Numbered from the stretch's first letter, positions 1 through 11,815 are shown. The stretch is DNA of 64,000 bases from Rachicladosporium sp. CCFEE 5018 (GCA_002077045.2 KZ111144.1:1728982-1792981); one strand, 5' to 3'. The notes: a model not told the origin generated them from the sequence alone. Program-made: numbers and translations.

Positions 1-261
1 GAGCACAAGACCATCGTCAGATCGATCGTATCTTGATAGTGGGCCAAGGAGTGTTCGTGCAGCGTTATCGTGTCAAAGTCCTCCGGTCCTGTGCGCCTTG
101 CGAAGCAGCTTGTTGTGTGAAGCTTTGGCAGGTGCGCTGGGAGGCCTCGAACTTGCTGAGTCATCACATAGACAACCTGAATCGCATGAGCCATGAAATG
201 CCGCGAATATGCGTTTGCTCTGGCATTTACTGCACGATCTACGAACTAGCACCATGTCTAC

Positions 262-513
262 CTACACGACCAATTGGACCATCGAGGCTTTACCTTCGAG
301 TTGTCTGACGTCTGAGATTAGCGAGTAGCGGGACCCTCGCTTGCGAATCCGTCCGATGCACAATTCGGTGTCGCAGGCGATTAGTATTGAGCAAAGATAT
401 ATGGAGTTCGTTGTGGCACCCTTCTTCCCGTCCGACATTTCCTTGATGCGCTCGACGAACTTCGTCGGGGTCGGTTCCTCTTCGATGTCCATTCCGCCTG
501 AGGCAAGGGACAT
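262..513 (-). CDS. Possible exon of an unknown gene
   Basis: An open frame of 83 codons begins at an ATG at 513 and encodes a hydrophilic peptide starting MSLASGGMDIEEEPTPTKF. The equivalent frame in copy B (31995-32246) is also open but carries about eight amino-acid differences, more than the neighbouring complex I gene. GT..AG introns could join it to downstream minus-strand sequence. However, a 1-nt length difference between the copies near 158 (31888 in B) shifts the possible downstream frame. I recognise no family. It may be one exon of a small spliced gene, or non-coding DNA. Confidence 0.25.
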   Translation of the reverse strand: MSLASGGMDIEEEPTPTKFVERIKEMSDGKKGATTNSIYLCSILIACDTELCIGRIRKRGSRYSLISDVRQLEGKASMVQLVV

Positions 514-1101
514 AGAGAGCGTGGAGTCACACTCTGCCCTAATCGACCTTCATCTTGACCCACAACCAGAATCTTACCCGAGAGCGCATGGCAGCTATTG
601 CCATCAGCTCGTACAGGCCAGAACACCGCTTTGTCACCGTGTTTGTCAGAGACTCAATATTGGAGCAAATACACTGTCATGGAGTCAGCTCTCTCCTATC
701 GATATTGTCCAACGAGATCACCATCAAGGGTGCTCATGTAGTAGCACAGGAGGGTCCAGGACCCAGCTATCGGAAGAAGCGATGGTGAGATGACGTGCTG
801 ACCGTTGCTCTTTCTCACTGCGACAGTGATAGCGGAAAAAGGGCTGCGGTGCAGTCGACAGCAGCACACAGGCCTTAAGCTTCCGGGTGAGCAATAGGTG
901 ACTTCTTCGTCGTCTTGTAACGGTCTGTGTCTGTATAGATCCAGTCTGGCGAGATACCGGGGTGACAGGCACTTCAGCGGTCATGCAGCAATACTGATGC
1001 GTTCTTTACACAATCTTTGCTTGTATCGCGAAATCATCGTCGCCAGCCCACGCGCAGACTCCATGAACTCCTGTGCCCGCAAGCTCGACCTCCGTCCTCG
1101 C

Positions 1102-1643
1102 TCAGAACTCCGCGATCGGATCGCCTCGTAGCTTGCCGCGCATTTGCCACTTGCCCTGTTCAATGCAGTCAGCATGCGTGCCACAAGATCTTGAACCTCA
1201 TGGCAAGCATGGCACCGCCAGGCTCATCAAGAGTGAGCCTGTAGATGTCATGCTTGCGATGTTGCAGCTCCACTCACCTCTGTCTGATATCCCATGTACA
1301 AGAATCCCGCCGGTACTGCCACAATGTACACAAATGATAGCCATGCCGTTCGTGGTGTCCACCTGAAGAACTCGTGTCTCTTCACGTACATGTCTGCGTG
1401 GAGGTTAGTGTATGCTCTTCCTCAGGATCCCACCTTCCAGTCCAAAGGGTTGCTCCCGCAGCACACAGCGTCATCGCATTATACTCCAGTCGTGCGTCGC
1501 GGATGTGTCCAGATGAGAAGGGTTGTGCGAACGTACTGGCATATTTGACCAAAGCTGGGTCCATGTTCAAGCCTGTCTTCTCGTCAGCCACGCTCCAATC
1601 TCGGGTCACCCGATGCGCGCTCACTGTTGACGTGGCCCGCCAT
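1102..1643 (-). CDS. Complex I B15/NDUFB4-like subunit, copy A
   Basis: Four exons on the minus strand (1643-1625, 1572-1537, 1393-1278, 1155-1102) give a 74-residue protein starting MAGHVNSLNMDPALVKYANM. All introns are GT..AG (52, 143 and 122 nt). The protein has a short N-terminus and a basic-aromatic patch containing FFRWTPRTAW. One membrane helix follows (about residues 36-54), then a charged tail GKWQMRGKLRGDPIAEF. This layout matches the small single-pass accessory subunit of mitochondrial complex I called B15/NDUFB4 in fungi. It would sit in the inner-membrane arm and has no catalytic role. The first exon is only 19 nt. It diverges from the GST gene across about 0.33 kb. The family name is from recalled motif resemblance; the exon structure is directly visible and repeats in copy B. 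Confidence 0.7.
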
Positions 1644-1969
1644 CCTTGCTATTGAGGGTCTCATGATTGCGATGTAGAGTTTGGTGTACAACAATCACTC
1701 TCGTCGTCGCAACGATTCACGTCGTAATCAGGCACACTAGCTCGCATTGGAAGGCACGTAAGCGGAAGGAGCCGTCGGTGCCAAGATCTTTGACTTCGAG
1801 ACCACGCCTCGGCTCGGAAGCTGGAGCTTCTTCACGAGCCAAACGGTGCGAGCTACCTCCTATCAAACCTCAGAAATAGATGTTGGGACGAGGCATAAGT
1901 AGATCCGTTCCGCTCATCAAGCCCATTTTGAAGCAATCTCAACTCCTCCTTTACCGCACGTTCAGCATC

Positions 1970-3011
1970 ATGGCAGACACTCAAGCTCCCAAGACGCAGA
2001 TCACCTTGCATTGGTAGGTTGATCACTCATCATTCTTATGCCCAGCGATATGATATTTGAGCTCGAGAGCACGTGAAAATCCGCTGAGCATGTTCAATCG
2101 CGCCCACAAGAGAGCGGAAGGGAGATGATGGGAGACTTTCGGAGCTCCCTCTCAGTCCAGCTCATAGCTCTCATTTCCAGCTCGGATCTTCCAGACCTGC
2201 TCGAACTAACCCAATCGCAGGCTCGAACGCTCCCGCGCCCAACGCATAGTCTGGCTCCTCCGCTCCTGCAAAGATATCGACTACAAGCTCGATCTCTACA
2301 AGCGCGGCGCCGACGGCCTCGCCAAAGAAGATCTCAAGAAAGCTCATCCTCTGGGTAAATCCCCGGTCATCACCATCACCTCGCCAAATTCGACGACGCC
2401 GGTCACTCTCGCCGAGTCCGGTCTCATTACTGAGTATGTGAGCGAGCATTATGCGCCTCAGCTGATTCCCACGCGATGGCGCGACGGCCAGGAGGGCAAG
2501 GCTGGAGGAGAGACTGAGGCGTATCTGCGATGGAAGTTCTACATGCATTATGCTGAGGGTAGCTTGATGGCGATTTTGCTCATCTCGCATATTATGAATC
2601 GTACGCCTTCTCATCACTCCTTCCAGCCAACATCCATCACTATCTACTGACATGTCTCTCGCAGAACTAAAGGACGGCCCCGCCGTGCCCTTCTTCGTCA
2701 AGCCTCTCACCCGTGCTGTCGCCGGCAAGATCGAATCTGCCTTCCTGAACCAGAACCTCGCAACGCAGTTCGGGTTCCTCGAGTCGCAGGTCTCGACTTC
2801 GCCGGATGGTGGCCAGTATCTGTGCGGCAAAGACCTCACATCCGCGGACATGCTGATGAGCTTCCCGCTCATGGCCGCGAAGCCGCAGCTGCCTGAGGCG
2901 ACGTACCCGAAGCTGAGAGCGTATATCGCCAGGCTGGAGGCTGAGCCTACTTTCAAGGAGAGCGTCGCGGAGGTTGAGAAGCTGACTGGAGAGCCTTACA
3001 AGATTTTGTAA
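1970..3011 (+). CDS. Glutathione S-transferase (Gtt1-like), copy A
   Basis: Three exons (1970-2013, 2221-2600, 2665-3011) encode 256 residues starting MADTQAPKTQITLHWLERSR. The N-terminal thioredoxin-like half has the fungal GST pattern HWLERSRAQRIVWLL, then HPLGKSPVI, the cis-proline turn region, then LAESGLITEYV, the E-S motif that binds the glutathione gamma-glutamyl group. The helical C-terminal half holds GKDLTSADMLMSFPL, the N-capping/hydrophobic-staple region of GSTs. The expected role is cytosolic conjugation or peroxidase chemistry with glutathione; no substrate can be inferred. Length is normal for Gtt1-type enzymes. The first intron (207 nt) is scrambled relative to copy B, although the flanking exons are nearly identical. 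The start is the first ATG after the divergent promoter and the only one joining in frame to the conserved core. Confidence 0.85.
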
Positions 3012-4582
3012 GGTATGAGGCTGGAATCTGCGTTCGAGCTGAGATATAATAATGAGAAAGGCATGTCGATTATTCTGCACGTTAGTTCACCTCTTCAGTC
3101 AAGATCCGACCAAGAGCCTTGAATGGTTATTGCTGCCCTAGCCAGCGGCAGCCAAGGTGTCACGATGACTAGATCGAATGTATCATCGTGCGATTGCTTA
3201 CGAGACTCGAGTATCTCCCTAGCCGTTGGGACACACACGTTCGATACATGCCCAGGTAGGGCTAATGTGCCATCGGCGACTTCGGATTGTCAATGAAGCG
3301 CAAGGAGACTTGGAATACAGTCTTGTAAGAACCATATTTCCCGTCTTCGCAAAGCACTCGCTTGACTAGACGAGCCAGGTTCATGTCAATGTCGCCGCAT
3401 AGAGCAGGCGATGTCGTCGCGCCCAACATCGATATCTTTGGCGGCACTGAAAGCCGCCTCTGCATACCGACAACAGCAGGCGACGCTGTGGTCTGTCACC
3501 ACACGTGTATGAAACAACTTCCAAGCAGCCTTGTCTCGCATCGGAGTAGAATCAACATCGTCGGGATTACACCCAATACTGATGTTCTCTCCGGCATTGA
3601 CAGCCGTGTATCCATACGGTTTCATCTGCATGCGACATGGAGCACGGTAGGGCTGAACGACGTCACCTCATCGCAATCCTTCGAGCTTCGCGCTTCGACT
3701 TCACCACTGTTTCCCTTCCCACTTCGCTTGCAATAACATACGTGCACACCCGGCACACCCGGCATCTGCGTCCACTTCTTCCGCTACACGCTTCATTGCG
3801 ACCGTTTCGTAAGAAAGTAGGAACGCCACCGGAACATTACAGCATTGCCGCCGCCGTTGAGAGCCTCACTGCCGAATGCAGGGTCGGCACATGCTATAGG
3901 CAGGGATATGGCGTATCCCTGCGGGCCTTTCCAGGACTTCACCCCAGTCTGCCTGTGCAACCGACGTTGCACAGGAGTGCAGATCTTGGGGTTTGACAGC
4001 GCCGCATCGCATGGCTGACAAGTTCGTAGATGGCTATGCAGATGCATGCAGGTACGCGTAGATGAAGGAACATTTAGCCTTGACATCCAGGAGTGATGCC
4101 TGTGGCGCTCTCGAGGGCCATTCGTTTTGCACATTGAGCCCGTGGCTGTGCTTGACGATCCGGTACGTATCTTCCATGGAGACTGGAGAACATGTAGCCA
4201 CGCTACTGGACGAGGCCTCATCTCGGTACCGACCTTTGCAACAGCGTCAACAGCCCGACGTCACTACGCTTGGTCTTCGAAGCTGAGCATGGTCGGGGTT
4301 GATCGATTTCTCTGACACGCTACTGGTCAGGTTTCGACGGAGCACACCTACTTGGGCATGCAGGCCGGCTACACCTTACGCGTTCGACTGCGCTGTCTCG
4401 ACTGGAACCCGGCTACAGTGGACTTCAATGTGGAGAGCCGCAGTATGATTGATCAGTCCTTCGTCGGCTATCTAGTTGCTGCAAGTTGTGCCTGTGAGAT
4501 GCCTTCGGCGCGCGATCAACTGATTGATAAACGAGGGGCATTGTAGCTCAGCCATCTTCACACCGAAGCCTCCCTCTTCATC
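3012..4582. other. Unresolved intergenic stretch
   Basis: About 3012-3620 has no counterpart in copy B. From about 3620 the sequence matches copy B on the opposite strand (35395-37330). Several short open frames occur here. Some GT..AG pairs are plausible on the plus strand, for example a donor at about 4158 and an acceptor ending about 4242. No set of exons stays open in both copies, so I cannot support a gene. Confidence 0.4.
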
Positions 4583-4973
4583 ATGGCGTTCAGTATCAGT
4601 CTCTCTGCAGGGCCAGATGAAGAAGACCCTGCGTACGCCTCACACTCTGGCAACAAGGCAATCTCTGCCGACTCGACCGGAATTATCCTACCGAGTGACA
4701 GCCGCAAGAACAGCCGCATGCACAACCCCATGTTTCGGCAACACCCCTTTCACGTCATTGCCTAGCCGCGCTGCCGACGCGAGACTCAACGGCTATACCA
4801 ATCCCCTACTTGGAAGCCCTATATGACGATCTTCACACCCATATAGCAATTTCTAGGGATCTGCCGAGGGTGTGAACCCTGAGGTGCAGGCACTGCACGA
4901 GCCTATTGATCCTGACAAGGTGGTTTCGCACGAATTCGATATCCTCTTTGGCCTTGGAAGATCAGCGGTTTGA
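4583..4973 (+). CDS. Possible small spliced gene, unknown
   Basis: Two open segments look coding. At 4583-4765 a frame runs MAFSISLSAGPDEEDPAYAS onward and contains ISADSTGIILPSDSRK and HNPMFRQHPFHVIA. After an AG at 4856, 4857-4973 is open to a TGA and encodes a tail with VQALHEPIDPDKVVSHEFDI. Both segments keep their frame in the inverted copy B (35985-36400), with mostly substitution differences. I could not fix the donor joining them or prove the upstream exons. The ATG at 4583 lies directly before a possible acceptor (CTCTCTGCAG), so the true start may lie upstream. No family is recognised. Confidence 0.35.
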
Positions 4974-5223
4974 CTGACGTAGTGGTATAGGTGACGGTAG
5001 CGAGTGGATGAAGTCGTAGGCGACGTCGTGACGAAGGTCGACGAAGCGATGGTTGGAGGTGTATAAGAAGTCAGGTCATGTCGTTCCAACAGCATTTTCC
5101 TTCCATCATCAAACCAGCAACCCAACATCATCAATAAGCACTTTCAACCAACTTCAACAACCAATTCAACTCCACCACATCCACTCTTCACCAAACAACC
5201 AACCAACACCACCAACCGCCAAC

Positions 5224-5565
5224 ATGCTCTTCACGTCCATCGCCACCTTCGCGCTCAGCGCCATCGCCGTCTCGGCCGCACCAACAGAGAAGCGCCAGAC
5301 TCTCGTCTGCTCAGGCACATACAGCAACGCCGTCTGCTGCGCAACAGATGTCCTCGGTGTCGCAGATCTCAACTGCGTGAACCGTAAGTGCCTCGTTACC
5401 ACATCTTCTTCTCTTCGAGCACTGACACCGTCTATAGCCACAGTCACTCCCACATCGGCCGACAACTTCGTCGCTACTTGCGCCGCTGAGGGCCAGCAGG
5501 CGAAGTGCTGTGCTCTGCCCATCCTTGGCCAGGCATTGATCTGCCAGGACCCTGTGGGTGCTTAG
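5224..5565 (+). CDS. Class II hydrophobin, copy A
   Basis: Two exons (5224-5383, 5438-5565) give 95 residues. An N-terminal secretion signal (MLFTSIATFALSAIAVSAAP) is followed by a Lys-Arg pair that could be a Kex2-type processing site (EKR). The mature part has eight cysteines in the hydrophobin order: single, CC pair, single, single, CC pair, single. Spacings are about 7, 11, 16, 8 and 10, which fits class II. Such proteins are secreted, self-assemble at air-water interfaces and coat hyphae or spores. The 54-nt intron lies between the fourth and fifth cysteines. Its sequence and length differ from copy B, although the exons are almost identical. The 5' leader is rich in CAAC/CCAAC tracts, common in strongly expressed fungal secreted genes. 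Confidence 0.92.
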   Translation: MLFTSIATFALSAIAVSAAPTEKRQTLVCSGTYSNAVCCATDVLGVADLNCVNRKCLVTTSSSLRALTPSIATVTPTSADNFVATCAAEGQQAKCCALPILGQALICQDPVGA

Positions 5566-6975
5566 ATAGAGGATGATGGAAAGGAAGGGAGGAATGAAAT
5601 GTACGAAAGTGTACTATAGTCTGTGAAACTATCAATTCGCACCACTTCTGGTGTTGTCTCTCACTTATTACGTCTTTCACTTTGTACAATGCGTGCGTTG
5701 GGATGGTTTTTTCAACTCTAGTCATATACACAGCTAGTTGCACTGGCCCGTTGTTCCACTGGTTGCTCGTGGTGTTTTCGTCGACGCTGTTCCCACGTGC
5801 TACAAATACTGCTACTTTATTTCCCAAGAACCTATTGCCCTAGCATATGTCGACCGAATCACAGCGCCGATTGCTCAGCGGATCCACGTCGGGATCCATA
5901 TTGGAGAGAGACGATCTCCGGAGGTCACTACACCTCCTGAAAAATGCCATCCGTTAACATCCGCATATGAGGAAACAGTCCTGGCGTAGTCAACGGTATC
6001 GCAAGAAATTTTCGAGCTTTTGATAGAGCAGAGGGCTGCTACAGCTTGGCCCGTAGCGGTAAGTCTATGTAATGTTCTGCCAGCAGGATGATTCCGCAGG
6101 AGCTGCTTCGTCGCACGTACACCCCAGTCTTATTTAGTCCACGTCGACCTCGTGAAGCGCATGATAACCAATGGCAATCGGCCCGAAAATGCCATCCTGC
6201 GTAGCACCACCCCACCTTACGTAGTAAGCTCTTAGCTTGCTAACGCTGCTATGTAATCAATCACCATCGCGGCCGTTGCAGTGATATCTACGTCCGCTGA
6301 GCCAAGACACTAGATCGCTAGATCACTTGAGTGTGTTACCTTTGACTCTCTAGTTGCGACACGGAGTAGTCAGCTCTCAACATCTAGCATGGAAAGCACC
6401 ATTATGTCCCCTCGCTCGTCGAAACAGCTGACTCGCCGTGGCCATTAGCTGCCATTACTCAAGGTCCCGATACTCATGGCAATCGAGCAGGTGTATGCGA
6501 AGTACGCTGGACTCCGCCTCGGAGTTCGACTACACACCAATTCTTGTAGCAAAGGTTTGATACATCTCATTGACTTCTGATCACTCGATCCATCCCGCCT
6601 GCAACACATTTCCCAGCCGCACGAGCGCCGCCCCTCTGACGCGCTGTCAGCAAGCCGGCAGATCGACCATCTGTGCCTGGCGCTAACTTCATGCGATCGT
6701 CACGCTCCAGCTGTGATCACCTCTCTCCTCGTGTCTTGACACATCTCCAGTCAGCGCTCCGCTACAGGCCGATGGCATACTAGTATCACTACTGACGGCT
6801 TGGGACTCGGGCTAGATGCCACTTCTTTGGACTCGAGTGGACTGCCATGCCGCGAATGACGCCGTCGTGGTATTAATAACGGCTGGAACTACTCAGCTGG
6901 TGCTCGCGAACCCGAAAATCCTTCTTCCGCTGCAGATGCTGGAACGCTGCCAAGTGTTCTGCGAACGCAGCTGAT
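5566..6975. other. Intergenic, no gene seen
   Basis: No conserved reading frame was found. About 5576-6160 has no match in copy B. From about 6165 the sequence matches copy B in reverse (to 42850), but with many indels, as expected for a promoter region of the downstream BTB gene. Confidence 0.5.
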
Positions 6976-9229
6976 ATGCCCGATCAATCAGTAACAAGTG
7001 CTACTACATCAATAATGGCCCCAAATTTGCCGGCCGAGAAGGCTTCAAGCCTAAGGCATCATGTAACAGACACGCCGGCGGACCTACTTGTTTCCCAAGA
7101 TGACATCTCTCAAGGGAGTATACATAGTGATGGCGCTGCTGCCCAACCTAACACCGGTGGTCAAAACCCACTGGAGTCTGCTACCTGGAACTGGAAATCA
7201 CCGAGCATTGGCAACGCCGCACCGTCGACGTATATCTACGAACCCCAAGGCGAGCTGTTGACCAGCAGCAGCCAGCCTGCTGGTAGTGTACGTGAGTTTC
7301 ACGGGCCAGACGTCCTACCCATCATCTCGGCCTCCAAGCGCAAGGCCTCGGGGAACCTTCTCGAACGCGCGCGGTCGTCTAGCTCCGTCCTGACTGTACC
7401 TACTTCTGTATCTTCAGCATCAGGGACGAAACGGAAGGTCAACGCCGACTCTTCTCTGACTGCAGTCGACTCAAGGACCGACCTAAAGCGATCGCACACC
7501 GTGCCGGAAGGGAGTGAGCGGACGAAGATATCGCATATGGGATCGACATCACCGCGCGCCGCGAGAGTTCGTCCCAGCGCGCCTTCGAGAGGGGCTTCGT
7601 ACGAGACACCTGGAAGTAACGCAGATCGGGCTCTCCCAGATGCCACAACGCCTATGTTCCTGCCAGCGCGAAAGGTCTTTCCGATACAGATTGGCGATCG
7701 GTTGTTCAGGCTCTCAGGGGCGTCAATATCGTCAGACGGTAAGCATGAATACCTTGACGTCGTTCCAAGGCATATACTGAGACTTGTAGAGCACCCTCGT
7801 ACTTCTCGCAATTTTTTGAGGAGCAACTCCGGCAGAGCGATAGCGCTGATAGCGTGAGAACATTGTACATAGATCGGGATCCGGTGGGTACAGCACTGCC
7901 GATTCGAAGATCGTGCTACGCTGACACTTTGCAGAGCACGTTCGAGGACATTAGTCTGCATCTGCAGGGCTACCATGTCTCGCCGCGAGATGGACCACAC
8001 TTTGTTCGGCTATTCGCTGATGCACAATTCTATAGCTGTGAGTTAAGCATCGCGACATGGCTGAGGCCCGGAAAGCTGACAACGCACAAGTACCTCGCCT
8101 CTCAGCCCAGCTTTTCGCCTCGACGATCTACGTCCGCGTCGGTGAAGCCGAATTCCAGATTCCAAAGGACCTCTTCAATTCACCAGGAAATACACCGAAT
8201 TACTTCTCCCTCGGCTTTAGCTCGTTCTTCACAACGCCCACTTCGGTCTTCCCTGGTCTGACACAGCGAACACTGCTCCGACCGCCTTCGTTACTCCCAC
8301 CCTCGGTGATGGGGAGAAGTGCACGAACGTTCGCCGATCTGCTGCAAGTGTTGAAGGGCTACCCACTCCAGATCAGATGCAAAGAGCATCGCGAAGAACT
8401 GCTGCGGGATGCACGATACTTCCATCTCAAGGGTCTGGAGCAGAAACTCATACCGTGCGACATCTCACACAATCTCGCCAGAGGGAAGAGTGAGATCCTC
8501 ATTCGGCTTGAGGACGTACGACAATCTGGGATATCGTTCGTGTCAGACGCTGCTGCCACGTCATCGGAACCATTGAACGCTTCGCCGGCCAGCACTGCAT
8601 CTTCTACTCCCGCAACAATCAGCGGAGCAGGCTGGATCTACTATCAGCGGCCTTACATCGATGCCGAAGCCCACGCCTTGATCGTGGAGATATCTGGCGA
8701 TGAGAGCACGGAGCTAGCTGTTGCGGCGCCGACTCATAATGCGCCTGTGCGGTATGCTCGAGCAGTTTTCTCCGGTCTGACGCTTGCACGCATCACGAGT
8801 CTGTTTGGCGTTGTGGCGAACAAGATGAACTTGCCCATCACGCAGCCGCTGGGACTAATGTTGATGGACACCGGTAAGGGCATCAGCAGTCTAGGCGTTA
8901 GTCCGAGGAACACTGGCATCAGTGACGAAAGGGTGAAGGTCAGACTTGGGACGGATGTCGATGTGATGCTTGATGGAAAAGAATGGAGGGTGAAGGAAGA
9001 GGCTGAAGATGTCGATATGGATGCCGAAGACGAAGCCGACTTGAAGCGGCAAAGTGCCAGCGGTGAAGAAGAGGAGGCGGAGGAGTGGATCGTAAAGAAG
9101 GCACAGTGGCGGCTGAGGGTGCAGCCCATACCTGGCGGGAGTGGGATGGAGGTCATTCTGGGCGCGGTGAAGATCGAGGCCTACAGCAGTGAGAGGGCTA
9201 GGAACGCTGCGAGAGGGTTCTTGTGGTGA
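6976..9229 (+). CDS. Double BTB/POZ protein, copy A
   Basis: Four exons (6976-7738, 7792-7883, 7935-8037, 8091-9229) encode 698 residues. The first ~230 are low-complexity, Ser/Pro-rich, with Lys-Arg patches (KRKVNADSS). Two tetramerisation-type BTB domains follow. The first spans about 240-325, with FPIQIGDRLFRLSGASISSD and then a segment around RTLYIDRDPSTF. The second spans about 325-440, with STIYVRVGEAEFQIPKDLF, then PLQIRCKEHREELLRDARYF. The C-terminal half has a conserved globular region and an acidic stretch (EEAEDVDMDAEDEAD). The layout resembles the yeast YDR132C/YLR108C family and proteins often labelled BTB-domain transcription factors, though no DNA-binding motif is visible. The likely role is homo-oligomerisation or a cullin-3 adaptor; that is inference. 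Exon phases check across all junctions. Confidence 0.85.
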
Positions 9230-9657
9230 TAAGCATGTGGCCTTCCAGCGACGCTGATACATATGCACACAAAGGTAGATGCAACACCGACATTTTGCAT
9301 AACTCGAGAAATTGCATGGCGGATGCAGCCGGCTGTGAAAGCTTATCTCTCCTTGTTTGTGGGTCCCGAGATGCAGATCGCGAGTGCGAGCCGCTTGTGT
9401 GATGAGATGGCCATCACCAATCGCCACCAAAGTGCCGAAATTGCCCGTTGATGATAAGCTGACATAGCATCACGTCCTGAGCGACTGTGACTAGACACCC
9501 TTCATTCTCACGTATTACCTACACCAGCCATACTCACTATACATCAATCTTACAGCACAATCTCCATCCACATATCACCGAGGCATCCAGATTCCTGCTG
9601 CCTGAGTAATATCACCACATCGGCCATCAGGGCCATTATCTACACATCACCCTCACA

Positions 9658-10946
9658 ATGCCTGGCCGGATACTCCCTACCCTTCCCACTGCGGATGTCG
9701 CTTCGCACAACACCTCCGCATCCTGCTATGTCACAGTCGGCACTAAAGTGTACGACATCACACCCTTCCTCGACGACCATCCAGGCGGCGGCGAGCTGAT
9801 CGTAGAGTATGGCGGCAAGGATGTCACCGAGATCATGCAGGACGAGGTTTCGCATACGCACAGCGAGAGCGCGTGGGAGATCTTAGACGATCACCTGATT
9901 GGCTTCGTGGCAGGAGAGAAAGTCATTGATGCAGTAGTGAAGAGCGACGACCCGTTCGCCATCGTACCGCTGGAGCCTGGAAGCACAGAGAAGGGAATGG
10001 TGGAGTTGGAGAATGGCGGCGCAGGAGAGGAAGTGAGAAAGCGAGAGGAAGTGAGCAAATTCGGAGAGGAGCAGGCTGAGAAAGCCGTGTATGAGAATAC
10101 TGGCCTGAGCTCGGCGGAGGATCTCGACAAGGAAACAGACACGCGCGAAGACTACAAAAAGCACAAATTTCTTGATCTGGACCGGCCTCTGCTGATGCAG
10201 GTGTTCTTTGGCGGGTTCAGCAAGCAGTTCTACCTCGAGCAGGTCCACCGACCACGGCATTACAAGGGCGGAGCGAGCGCACCACTGTTCGGCAACTTCC
10301 TCGAGCCATTAAGCAAGACGGCGTGGTATGTTGTGCCCACTGTGTGGCTACCACCTGTCGCATACGGTACATATATCGGATTCACGCATTTCACACCACT
10401 CCAGACCATATCCTACTGGATGCTCGGACTATGTCTATGGACGCTAGTCGAGTACGGACTGCATCGCTGCCTCTTCCACGTAGACCACTACATGCCCGAC
10501 AACCGCTTCGCAATCACGGCGCACTTTCTGCTACACGGCATTCACCACTACCTTCCTATGGATCGACTACGATTAGTGATGCCCCCGACGCTGTTCGTCG
10601 CACTGGCGCTTCCGTTCTGGAAGCTAGCACACACCGTCTTCGCCTACGACTGGTATGCTGCAGTGACAGTCTTTTGCGGAGGGATCTTCGGGTATATCGT
10701 GTATGACTGCACGCACTACTTTCTGCACCACAAGAAGTGAGTCTTCCTGTTTTCCGACTTTCGTGTAACATGTACTGATTCTATCACAGCCTCCCGTCAT
10801 ACTACCGCGAAATCAAGAAATACCACCTTCAGCACCACTTCGCCGACTACGAGAACGGCTTTGGCGTGACAAGCCGTTTCTGGGACCGCATCTTCGGTAC
10901 TGAGCTGGCGCCACCGCCGATGCCGAAGGTCATGAAGGCCGTGTAG
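9658..10946 (+). CDS. SCS7: Sphingolipid fatty-acid 2-hydroxylase, copy A
   Basis: Two exons (9658-10736, 10790-10946) give 411 residues. The N-terminus is a cytochrome b5 domain with the haem-binding pair in DDHPGG and the later SHTHSESAW. A linker leads to a fatty-acid hydroxylase domain with membrane helices. Its histidine clusters HRCLFHVDH, HFLLHGIHHYLPMD, HYFLHH and YHLQHHFADYENGFG coordinate the di-iron centre. It hydroxylates C2 of very-long-chain fatty acids in ceramides at the ER. The Scs7/FA2H fusion of b5 and hydroxylase is complete and of usual length. The 53-nt intron splits an Asn codon, and splicing restores HHKNLPSYYREIKKYHLQHH, as expected for the family. The start is the first ATG and begins the b5 fold. 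Confidence 0.95.
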
Positions 10947-11815
10947 AGCTCATCAAACGGTCGAGTCTTCCACGAGTATGCTGTTTGCATCACTCGGCAA
11001 CCTTCTCCACTACATGGCCCTGAGGATTGAAGAGTGCTTCTCTGGCTGTTGGAACCTGGGCATGGCGCAGGCGCACGTGCATTACGGCAATCGGGAAGAA
11101 AGGGCATGCGGACTGTGCCTATGACGGCGGTTGAGTGTATAGACGTAGTAGATAATTTGTAATGTGTTCAATCGAACCTTCGGAGACACAGTCATCATTG
11201 CTCTGTGAAGCATGTATGCCTTGCTACCTCCTCTCTTCCGAGAATTTCCAGAGTCTCGTGCTGCTATCATGCACGCCACGAGTGTCTGACTGTGCCTGCT
11301 TAGTCGACAAGAGGCTATAGTACAACAAGGAAGGCTGACATTGATCGGAGCACACAAGGCTCACAAGCAGGGGACCGTTTAAATGGGATGATCCAATCTA
11401 ACACATTTCTCTGGCAGGTCTCCTGCAACTTTACTGTTGTGGGCACGTATACAGCAGCTTTATCGACTGGGAAAAGTACGGGAGATAGCATGAGGCTCGT
11501 CCCGTCGAGGACTTCACTATGCTCTCACGCAGATCATTCTCTTCAGCTATGAGCCGTACTTCGCAACGGGCTTACAGTATCGAGCCGTAGTGACTACATG
11601 TAAGTCACTAGACGCATCCGCCGTCGAATCTTTGGAGCCGAGGATGTTTGATAGACCTCATCAATCTCCTCAGTCGCTCAAGAGCTACTTGAAAATTGGA
11701 GGCATGCATTCACTATCATCTACTCGAGTCAATCTTCTTACAGACCGCCACCCAGTGGCCATGTCGCTGTCTGCAGCCTTGCTCTCCGTTATTGTCGTCG
11801 CTCAAACGGGTTGTT
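10947..11815. other. Intergenic, block II right edge
   Basis: To about 11350 this matches 37690-38076 of copy B in reverse. Between about 11350 and 11810 the copies are not obviously related. Direct-orientation homology restarts near 11810 (43140 in B). No conserved coding frame is seen. Confidence 0.5.

Larger units (their letters stand above)
3620..5575. other. Block I, inverted relative to copy B
   Basis: Base-by-base reading shows that 5575 down to 3620 on the minus strand equals 35395-37330 on the plus strand. The block contains the hydrophobin gene and the small ORF before it. Flanking sequences on both sides are unrelated between the copies over 0.4-0.7 kb. Confidence 0.85.
6165..11350. 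other. Block II, inverted relative to copy B
   Basis: The segment carrying the BTB gene and the fatty-acid 2-hydroxylase equals 37690-42850 read on the other strand. Both genes are complete in both copies, so neither inversion breakpoint cuts a gene. Confidence 0.85.

Noticed and set aside
724..984. 86-codon minus-strand frame, conserved in copy B
   Set aside because: It lies in the 3' region of the complex I subunit gene, has Arg/Ser-rich composition without a motif, and shows indels between copies that do not respect codons.
2171..2956. 261-codon minus-strand open frame
   Set aside because: It is the antisense of the GST exons, spans the GST introns, and reflects GC-rich codon use only.
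8734..9156. 140-codon Ser-rich minus-strand frame
   Set aside because: Shadow of BTB exon 4 on the opposite strand.
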